Origin: Lagopus muta
Taxonomy: Eukaryota > Chordata > Aves > Galliformes > Phasianidae
Assembly: GCF_023343835.1 (NCBI RefSeq)
Contig: NC_064437.1
Location: 3,610,001-3,674,000, forward strand
Reading direction: 5' to 3'
Length of the DNA stretch: 64,000 bases
Shown here one piece after another: positions 54,299-64,000 of this stretch. The notes below the pieces were generated by a model, which was given only the letters and a program-made list of their open reading frames with translations, did no database searches and was not told the DNA's origin. The position numbers were made by a program, and so were the translations under genes. The stretch's first letter is position 1. The number at the start of each line of letters is the position of its first letter.

Positions 54299-54302
54299 TA
54301 AA
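54297..54302 (+). terminator. Poly(A) signal overlapping the candidate stop codon
   Basis: AATAAA shares two bases with the TAA stop at 54296-54298. Cleavage 10-30 nt on would leave an unusually short 3' UTR. Confidence 0.45.
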
Positions 54303-57300
54303 AGCATAGCTATTTTAGAAGAAAAAAGAAAAAAAAATCTGACTTTGATTGGTTTTGGTACACCAATAAAAGTGCATCTTCACCATTTGTAACTGTATCT
54401 GCATAGGAACACTTCACCATAATGATTTACTAGTTCTTCTATATCAGTAAGGTGCTCCTTACAACATGTGGAGTGGTTTTTAAGACTGCATATTCAGTTC
54501 TGCTGCCTGGAACAACAGTAGTAAAACACATGCATGCAAACTTCTCCTACAGAGGCAAATAAGCAGAGTTCTTCCTCTATCACTAGGCAAAGCTGCTTTA
54601 TGATCTCTGTCTTCCTCTAAGGCTTCACAAAAGCTTCTTCGTTCTAACCTTCTCTTTGCTTCTTCTTTGCATTTCTGCTTTAAACTTGGTTGCTTGTGAA
54701 AGAAATGTAGGGATAAATTTAGATGGCGACTAAAGGAGTAGCAACTACTCCTTTATGTCAAAGAAGAGCTTTGGCAGGTCAGAGCCTAGGTGAGATGAAG
54801 TGGCTTAACCCACAGAGTACAGCTGTGGCTGCAGGTAATGCATGGCATCTTGAACTCTTCCTATAGAGACTTTCACCCCAGGTGCTGATACATCAATGGC
54901 TCTTAATGTGCAAGTTATTAGCATGTTTCAGTGTAACAGTCTAATGAGTTGCAGTAATCCAGCCTGGAGGTCAGAGATGAAAGGCTTGCTGTTGAAGCTG
55001 CTTATTCAACTTGATTCGCCCATCTTTAGAAGGTCAGGACACTTTTCCACCGAGAGAATGACCTTTGCCAGGTCGTGGAGTGTGATGGGCAGGTTGGTGT
55101 GTACAGATCTGAATTTTTAAAACCACTCTTGGAAGCAGATTGGATTGCTTTCAGTAAGACAAGGCTATTTGAGGTTTTTGTTGGTTTAAAATGCAAATAT
55201 ATATTAAAAACATACATGTTTTAAAATAGAATTGAATATAAAATAGAATATTTTCAGACTAGTGTACTGGTAGAATCTCATTTGGGCTCAACGAGCTGAA
55301 GTTTTCATGTCTGCTCCCATCCATCAAGCTGACCTAGTAAAAAGCTGTTACAAAGGAAGCAACACACAAACTGCTGATATTAAGACAATTAGCTTTTTTT
55401 GTTTTTTGCTTCTGAAAAAGTATATTAACACATTAAATAGAAAATATCTGAGAAGACTGTCAAAACTACAACTTGCTTGAGCTCTCTAATATCTTAGAGA
55501 ATACGATGATATTCTATATATATCATATCTCTATCATATAGAGATATGATTCCCTAATATCTTAGAGAATATGCACTCAAAAGGTGCCCAGAATTGGTTG
55601 AAAAAAAAGTTTAGAAAAAGGGACTCTCCATCTCATTCATTGCCTCACATTCCCCACGGCTGAGTTCCAAAGATCCAGCAGCAATGACCTTGAAACTTAA
55701 TTGTGTATAATTTTCTCCTTTAGTACAAGTAATACTTTTAAAACCTCAGTATTGAGGCTAGTTTTGTTAGTAAAAATACTTGCATACTGTGGAACATGAA
55801 GTATCTGAAGTCCCTCCATGTAGGAAATTTTATTTTTTTGTTCTTTCAAAGCCAATTAGATCTTGGCCAAAGTTTTGTGGGAGAAACACCTTCTTCACCT
55901 CCTAGATTTCTGGGTTTGTTCTCTCTACTTCGATTTATGCTGTCACAGAGACAAATCAAAGCCTATTCTTTATTTATTATAACTAGCACAAGTGTGCTGT
56001 GGACTTAATTCAGGATATGGACTCAAATCCTTCCCTGGAGCAGAGTACAGTACTTTGTCATTTGCAAACACTTGGAAGCACGGTGCTTCAGAGTTCCTGT
56101 AAACATGAATAAATTCAAGGAAAATTTTGAATTACATGTGTAGTTTGAGTGAATACATAGGGATCAGAGTAGCACCCAGCAAGATGAATCTATCCATCAT
56201 AGGCATTTAGTGTAAAGCTTGTATTTGCTTTTCTTTACGATCCACATAGATTCGATCAACATAGCAGTTCTGTCATTTGCTAAATACATGGGCTCTGCTC
56301 TCTGGGACACCAGCTCATCAGTTACCAAGTGAGCAGCCTGTCATAGGGCCTGCACAGATCGTTTGTAACTGTCACGTACCCAGAGATCAGAATCTTCCCA
56401 TAGTCTGATCCTTTGATGGCTTGGAAATAGGCTAGCTGTACTGATAACCGGCCTTGCTGGTTAGAAGTAGAGATGCCGGGCCTGAAACCTAGGCAAGCAT
56501 GGAATTGGAAAGTTTGGGTCTCTTAAAGTTACAAACTAGGCATCAGCCTGCAGCACATTAACTTAAAATTTTAGTATCCATTTTGCAGTGCTCTCTGAAA
56601 ACACACAGTCACTTCAGCTCACTCTTTTTGGAATTGTCTCTGGTTTGCTGTGTTTCTTTATAGGGGCTGTAGAAAAGGCAGGAAAATAAAAGAATGAGGA
56701 TGACCGCAAGGCATCTTTCCATCCTTTCTCTAGTGCATGATTTTGTCAATAGCCAGTGGATAAGACTTTTTAACATCTGTTGTTCATGTGGGGCTTCTGA
56801 TAACCCTGAGGTGTCTCCAAAAAGGTGAGGCATTATTAAATGTTCAGTGAAGGTGAGCTATAGATATGCTGCAGCAGGAGGATGACCATACCTCTGGGCC
56901 TCTGTACATCTTTTTCCAAATGGCTATTTTGTGTAGGCAGACCATGAATCCTTAAGGTGCCTGGTGAGCTGTGCTTGACAATGTATTTAGCAGGGCTGTC
57001 AAAAATCCAAATTTCTCCTTTTATTTCTTATTTTTTAGGTCAACTGCGACATATGTTTCATGAGTGTGTCACTGCTGTTATGCTAAGCAGCCCCTGGACA
57101 TTTATTTCTGCACCAGGAATCCCGCCATACATAGTACAGATCCAACTGAAACCTCCTGTTTTCAGGGAAGACCCTGTCACAGCCCAGCAGATCTCACTAA
57201 CACAAAACTGTTTCTGATATTCAAGATTGATAGTTCTCATTCTCAAATTTGTGCCATTACACCCAGATCATTGCCCTAAGGACTGAAGCAAACATTCTAC

Positions 57301-60300
57301 TTGTTTGCACCCTTCAAACACTTGATGGTGACACTGCATTTTCACCTCCCTGTCCCTATCCACACATAGCTTCTATTCATACTGGGTGCCTACATTAATG
57401 TATTTGAATGCATTGGTGTTTCCAGTGAATAAGCCAAGTCTCTATGAGTATACTGGACCTCTCCTAATTGTGTGATTCTGTAACACTGAATTGTTCCAGT
57501 AACATTTCCCACTTGGGACTGAAACACCAGACTTCCACAATGTCTTTGCTTTTTGCAGCTTAGGTCAAACCCTGCCTGAACGCTAACATACTTCTTTGCA
57601 TGTTAATTTTAGTTAATAGCTGTTCAGTAAAACAATGCATCCATCTCAAGATATATGGCACAAATTAAGCTGAACGCCCAAACAAATTCAGCAACAGACC
57701 ATGGCCTCAGTGGGCTCTTTAAGTCCAGCATAACACGCATTTACATTATTTTATTTCTCTCTAGTACCGTAACTTGTTCCCTATGGGGTTACATTGAGTT
57801 AGTTTCATTTTCACATTGTACTGGCACCGCTAGAGTCTTGCATTTAAATAGTCTCATTTCATTTTGATATCGTGATGTCACCCCCACAAAGGTACACTGA
57901 TACTGTCTGGAGAATTTAGTGCCAATGGCAAGGCAGAGTGAAGCAGCACTTCTCAAGCTAGCCAGTTGGCTAGATGCATTGCTGTGCTCTATATTAAGTC
58001 AGCTTCAGCTCCTGAGACCAGCCTTGTTCTCTGGACTGATGTGGTTTTATATCACCTGAGCCCAGTTCACTCCAATACATATGAAACATGAGGTCTCTGG
58101 GAAAGTTCATAGTGTTGATCAGCAGTAGCTGGGAAAAGACACAGCCAAGACTGGTTCTCTTGCTTTAGTGTTTTGCCATGGCTGTAGCCAGTGGAGACTC
58201 CTGTGTGGTGATCATACTGACGACTATAGCTATCTGCTGGAAAATCCCATGGGGCAGGAGGGAGAGGTGAGCCCACTGTTGAGGTGCCACAGGATATGGG
58301 TGGCTCTAACCTGTCATCTGGCTGTTCTGGAGGCAAGAACAACTAGACATTAATGCACAGATGCCACCAGAGTCTTCCCACAAACATGCATCCACACATC
58401 CACTGCAGTGCCTCCAGGTACCGCAGTTACACGAAAAACTTCCAGCAGTAAATGTTAATATCCTAGTAGCAATCTCAGTGCTTCTGCCTGCATTTTAGAG
58501 AGACTCACAAGTGGTGTCCTGCCTCGTGAGATATGTGCTATTCTCCCTCTCCCAGCTCAACATAAGCCACTTAGGTAAGAAAGGACCTAAGTTTTACCTG
58601 TTGACAATGTGCATCTTTTACAAGGACACAGCTCTGTGACTTTGCCCTTCATCCTCAGCTCCAGCAAGCATTTTGGCTTCACATGGACAACAGAGCAGAT
58701 ACTTCAGGTCAATGCTCTTTTTACAATTTATTTATGGAGTTGTCATTAAATAAGTCTAGCACGGTCATACAATATTTATAGTAAGATTAGACACATGACT
58801 GCATCCAAAGCAAATAAAGAGATTCCCACTTCTCAGTGGAACATTCATTTAGCAGGGAAACCTTAGCTTTAATGGGTGTTTTTCTTCCTACTACTGTAAT
58901 ATTTCCAGGGACAAATTGAATCAGGCTGTTTGACTTTAAAGGTGAATTCTTTGTGCTTAGTATCCTTCTTTTCTTTTAATTATTTTGTCTAAAAACAAAT
59001 GAGCTCTGCAGCTGCTGATCTTGAGGGTTAGTGGATTTTTAAATTCTCTCCCAAAGCAGTGAGGTTACTTACTGCAAAGCTACAAAAGTAATTCTATGAA
59101 GCTACTGGTTCTAGCCATTTTCAGAACGATGCAGGAATAAAACTATTTGTTAAAGCTACCTCTGGGATCCAGTGCCTATATACATTTGTCAAAGGATGCA
59201 TTATTGAATGCTTCGTTGTCCAAACACTAGGCCAAGATAAATTGTACCTGGCTGTTGAGACTTCCTTATATAAATCAGTGGCATATCAATAATAGGACTC
59301 AGCTTCTCCCTGAAATTTTAAAGTGAATATATTAGGATCCTTGTGGGAAATATTAGGTTTCATTTCATGGACTGCTGCAAGCGGTGCTGCCAGTGGATCC
59401 TGCTTTTTAATGTGGTCTATAGAAAAATGGGAAAGTAAGTATGAGAAGGCACGAACTAAGAGATTGGGATGATGCTTTGGAACAGGTCTTTATGATTGAT
59501 AAAGCAGTGAGGACATTCAGATTCCCATATAGAACTGATGTAGGTGCTTTAGGATTAGAGATGAGGAAATGAACAGTCTTTGAAGATCAGATGAGACTTG
59601 GAAATTGAAGTGGGGAAGGAAGACAGTGTATGGAACTGAGTGTTTATCATACTAGTTTGACTTGAGAGACCTGGGGCTAAATCTACTCCAAAGCCTTAAA
59701 TAACAATTAATTCAGTGTTTTAATCCCAATCTTCTCTTTTCACATCAGACAAGTGCAGTTCTGAAATCCATTTTTATGGTTGACATTTTATGTTGATTTT
59801 AAAGTACTTCTGCTAACGTATAAGGTCCTCAGTAGTGTTTTCATGGACTGTCTTTCAAGGCTGGCTCTTCACTTAAGCTCTCCAAAGAGAATCTGGTAGT
59901 TTGCTGTGACATTCATTTTCATCACAACCTGGAAATGATTAAGGCCTGAGCTTTTTGTCCTGTGGCATTAAAGCAGTCATTCTCCTTGTAGACAGAATGC
60001 TGAGCATTTTTTTTCCTCCTTAAAAGTTAAAGCAAATTCTACAGTGGCTCAGATCTTCTCAGGACTTTAAACCCAGGTAGGATCACAAGTACCAGTTAGC
60101 TATTTACAGGAGGAAGTGTTGCTGCTATCCTTATTTATCCCTCACTCAGAAACTCAAGACACAAAGGAGAATTGAGTTGATCCTATCCTTTGTGCATTTG
60201 ACACATCAACAGTAGGCACCCAGTTGTACATTTTACACGTTAGCCATGGGCACACAGTTTCTGCACTTGCTTCTGCTGCAGTGAGACACCGTGTAAAGAT

Positions 60301-63300
60301 ATAAGAATGAAGAAGAAGAAAAAAAGAAAGGAAATGGAATAAAACAGGATGTAATCCAAAAGGTGGAAGTAGTGATGACAGACACTAGGGGAGAAAAAAG
60401 TGTCTTGGAACAGAAGAAATGGAGAACTGGAACAAAGATTGAAAATGTGACAGACTAAGATATATTCTGCACTGTGGATAGACCATCCAGTAATAGAAAT
60501 AGCACAATAAGAAAAAAGAAACCTCATGAACTGAGTTCAGTTCTCCTCTAAAGACTGTCCAGAGAGTGGATGGCCAAATAGTTCAGATGCCAGGGTCTAC
60601 ACCTGAGAGTCCAAGGTTAATGTAACTGCTTCGTCACAGACTGTACATAACTCAGAAATACTCTTTCAATTGTGCTCCAGTTCAGCAGCAGTGAAATGAT
60701 ACAATTGCCTCTTTGCCTACCAAGAACATGGAAATGCATGTGTTACAACTGCAGAGCTGACTGATGACGATAAGAACCAAAGTGCATTTGGTGATATTAT
60801 GGGACTGGGCCCTCCTCTCAAGTCATACTTGAAAAACTTCTGCCATCAGTTCCGTGCAGATATACAGACTGGACCAACTAATCCCTACATACTGTGTTTC
60901 ATTCTGAGTTGGTGTTTTACCTGTAGCTGCCTGTCGAACAATGTGGTTTAATGCTTGCCCTCAATGATTCTACTTATATCACTCTCAAGGGTGGCTTGTA
61001 AGATCATAGAGATGAATGCAACTAAGGAAAGAGAAATCATTCTTTTTCTAATACTGGGAAATGTTCATCTAGCTGCATGTTTCTACTTTTACAGTAAACA
61101 TTGTTTTATTCATGCTTATTATAATATTTTTCCCTGGGTAATATCTCATACAATACAATACATCTTCCTTCTCTTTTGTCTTTAATTATATTTATATTAT
61201 TTGCTTACTGATGGCAAATACTTTCATAGATGAAAGTAGATGAAAGGAATAGATGAATCAATCATAGAAGACAGGAAAATTATGCATTAGCAACAATCTG
61301 TTTTTGAAAAACTAGGGCAGGCAAGAACTTAATACATTCTGGTCACACTTACTGCTGTTACTGTACAGCAAAGTAGCATGGCACTCTGCACTCATCTTTG
61401 CCTCCAAAACTGAAAAGAAGAAATAAATCTATTAGTTAGAATAAGGTGAGGCTGGTAGGGGAAAGGGTACACAGCCCTACAGTCATAGCTATTACTTCAA
61501 ATACTTCAAGAGTTGCAGCCAGAGCACGGTGTCTGAACCCTTCTTTGTTTCCCATGTGTCTCAGAGCCAAAAACGAATGCCAGTAATAGCTATGGAAATT
61601 CATTTACCATCGTTGTATTAATTCATCTAAGGGACCAGGTGTGGCATTTGTGTGATCAGCTCAATATGCTACAGTCATGAAGCAACAAACTTGGAATAGT
61701 AAAAGCAGAATGCCACGGTGAAGATCACTAGTCCATACCACATATGCTCCAGTATCACCAGCTAGCACTTAAGGTTCCTGTAGTCAGCCACTAGCAATAC
61801 CATGCTCCCACAGAGGAACACATTAATTGCCCTCTAATTACATGCACAGATTCTTCTGCTATTGTGCATTTGCTTTTCAAAGCTGTAATTTCTATTTTAT
61901 TCTATTTTTTGATCTTGATGCTTGATATGTTTAAACATTAGTCATGTAAACATCACTGTTACAGCATTTTGACCTAAATGGTCGTGTTATGGCCTGTAAG
62001 GCTCTTGTATATCTGTAATTTGCTTTATTGTATAAAACTGTTAAATACAACCCATTCCATATATTTGTAAGGCAAGATCTGCTTCACTGAATCCAATACC
62101 AACATTTAAGTCATTTAAAGGATACGATACATAAATTCTCAGAAGTCTGATTATAGGGATGAATATTGTACCAAATGTGTTCATCACTTTGATGTTTTGC
62201 TGCACTGGAGTACAACTCAGTAAGCTCTAACTGACCTCACATCACTTTCCTACTGTTTGTCAATTATCCACTTGCCAGTTAGTAGTTCTACATGCAAAAG
62301 GGAAGCTGTAGAAACTGGCCAGCTTCAATTTCCATGTTTGTCATTTACATGTAGATACACATGAGCATCCAGACTGCAAAACAGTCTGGAAATATGTTGT
62401 TTTACATGTTTCAAGCTACATACATCAATAAATTTAGTGTTTCCTAAAGTATCCTTAACAGGATAAAAAAAAAGTTCTTTCATTTCTCCTTCCACCCAGT
62501 ATTACTGTTATTGATTGGTCTTTACTGGTGAATAATGGCTTTCTTAGGGTGGAAACAGATTACAAAGTCAAATCCAAGAGCATTCAGGTCAGATTCTGCT
62601 TTCATTGGCACCAATATAAATCCAGAGGCACTCAAATGGATTACAGATTTACACTGGAGTAAGTGAAAGCAGAATTTTGCCCTCAGTCTTTAACAACTCA
62701 TTAGGGATAAATAGCCTTTTAGCTAATGAAAATGTAGCATTTTTGCTAACAGCTTCATAATGATATACACCAAATGCTGCATTGCCTTGGTAATTGGAAA
62801 ATTTACTTGCCTTTTTTCTTTGGTATAACACTGATGCTGTTGTAGTTGTTTCTTAGTAAAATAATTGAGCCATAAAACCCGAACACCCAAAATATGCTCA
62901 TAGAACTTAAGGATAAGCAAAATGCACCAACAAAGCCTTGCTCAAAACTGACTGAAATCATAAATATGACAAATATGACCATATTGAGTTCCCCAACGAC
63001 ATGTACTTATGTGCTCATAACTTTTCAAAAACCCTTTCTGTCCTCAACTGGAATCTTGTTTTGTGTCATCATATATGTAGTGAACCTTGAAAAGCAAACT
63101 GCCATGAAAAGAGTGCAAGTATTGAGTTAGATGCAGGTTGATTTTTTGTTTGTTTATATTCAGTGATTAATTTATTCTCCCACCAACTCTTTTTGAATTA
63201 TGAGACTTCAGTTGAGACTGAAACCTTTTCCAGAAAGTTTCAGCCTTGCTCCGGGACGTTTGTGCAATTAGTGGTTTTCCTGATCTCTGGGTTATGACAG

Positions 63301-63439
63301 ATCTTCAGGTATGCCCAGATACATCCATCCTTCAAACAGTTTATCTCAGAGGTAGAGAAAAACACAGCTGCTCCTGACAAAGGCATTTCACAGCTGCTCA
63401 GGGACATGATTAAGCAGAAGGTTGTTAGCGTAGTATCAT
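54303..63439. other. Long gene-free AT-rich region
   Basis: I found no splice-flanked coding segment, RNA gene or clear transposon on either strand. By synteny this should lead towards DAB1, whose 5' non-coding exons could be here without being recognisable. Confidence 0.5.
55486..55571. repeat. Hairpin flanked by 18-bp direct repeats
   Basis: A perfect inverted repeat at 55522-55550 (arm ATCATATCTCTAT, 3-nt loop) lies between two identical copies of CTAATATCTTAGAGAATA at 55486-55503 and 55554-55571. Confidence 0.85.
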
Positions 63440-63509
63440 TAGGTTGTGGTTGGACTCGATGATCTTTAAGGTCTTTTCCAACCTGAGCAATACTATGATT
63501 CTCATGATC
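63440..63509 (+). mobile_element. CR1: CR1 3' tail
   Basis: GGTTGGACTCGATGATCTTT, then GGTCTTTTCCAACCTGAGCA and a decayed ACTATGATTCTCATGATCC tail. Confidence 0.85.
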
Positions 63510-63539
63510 CTCAACTCATTACCCAGCAACCAAGGTAAA

Positions 63540-63652
63540 GGGGTTGAGGGGCATGGTTTAGTGAGTACTGTTGGTGATAGGTAGATGGTTGGACTGGATG
63601 ATCTTGAAGGTCTTTTCCAACCTTGGTGATTCTGTCGTTCTGTGATTCTGTA
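63540..63652 (+). mobile_element. CR1: Second CR1 3' tail in tandem
   Basis: GGGGCATGGTTTAGTGAGTA, then TGGTTGGACTGGATGATCTT, TCTTTTCCAACCTTGGTGAT and a TCTGTGATTCTGTA tail. It starts 30 bp after the previous tail in the same orientation but is a separate copy. Confidence 0.88.
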
Positions 63653-64000
63653 AAGAAGTTAAGAGCCACAAGAACCATCTAGTAGCTCTACCAGAAGTTT
63701 GACTACGTTTCTATTGCCTGCCTGGACATTAGAGATGCAAAACCCCTGGGGAGAAGAGAACCAAAGAGGAAGCAAAGGGTACAACTGAGGCTTCAAATCA
63801 GTATTGAAAGGGGTACAAAGCGATGGTTTGTAGATAGACTAAATGAAGAAAAGCAGAGCAAATGCTTCTTCTGGGAAATAAAACTGACTCAGAAAATAGG
63901 AGTTGATGAAAAGGAATGAGAACTATCAAAATAAAGACGTAAAAGCCAGGTCCAATTACAATGAGCCAGTACAGTGACAAAGCAGGTCTGAAGTCAAGGC
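63653..64000. other. Window end, nothing recognised
   Basis: No gene or repeat seen in the last 350 bp. Confidence 0.4.

Noticed and set aside
58067-58342. 91-codon Pro-rich - strand open frame
   Set aside because: No ATG start, no splice context, and an overlapping + strand frame. Most likely chance in a slightly GC-richer patch.
46540-64000. DAB1 coding exons expected from synteny
   Set aside because: No phosphotyrosine-binding-domain or other DAB1-like coding sequence was recognised. Any 5' non-coding exons could not be identified by eye.

Overview
The window is vertebrate genomic DNA, almost certainly from a bird (inference: repeated CR1 LINE 3' ends, compact introns, AT-rich body with two CpG-island promoters). 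All confidently identified genes lie on the + strand in the order MYSM1 - TACSTD2 - OMA1. This is the conserved synteny block that sits next to DAB1 in human 1p32. I could reconstruct MYSM1 and OMA1 exon by exon with intact frames and consensus splice sites, so both look complete and functional. I recognised no DAB1 coding exon.

Layout. 1-0.8 kb: upstream DNA with a CR1 copy. 0.83-1.48 kb: MYSM1 CpG island with two TCTCGCGAGA motifs. 1.15-15.34 kb: MYSM1, 20 coding exons, 827 aa, SANT + SWIRM + JAMM histone H2A deubiquitinase. Its stop codon lies at the edge of a CR1 insertion, and its third intron has a U12-type donor. 15.6-21.5 kb: intergenic. 21.58-22.49 kb: TACSTD2, intronless, 302 aa membrane protein. 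22.9-28.3 kb: intergenic with CR1 copies. 28.3-29.1 kb: OMA1 CpG island and non-coding exon 1. 29.37-46.33 kb: OMA1 coding exons, 471 aa, M48 mitochondrial inner-membrane protease. 46.5-64 kb: mostly non-coding AT-rich DNA with CR1 tails.

Two sets of exon-like segments are not explained by these genes. (a) On the + strand, six segments from 40.06 to 54.30 kb join in one frame and end in a stop codon that overlaps an AATAAA. They interleave with the 3' part of OMA1, and I could not place their 5' end or assign a family. (b) On the - strand inside OMA1 intron 6 (37.01-35.36 kb), four segments also keep a common frame. Both are candidates, not established genes. They were assembled by eye, and AT-rich DNA gives chance open frames, so expression data are needed to decide.

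The three known genes act in unrelated processes (chromatin, epithelial surface, mitochondrial quality control). Nothing in the sequence suggests they are functionally coupled beyond shared orientation and old synteny.
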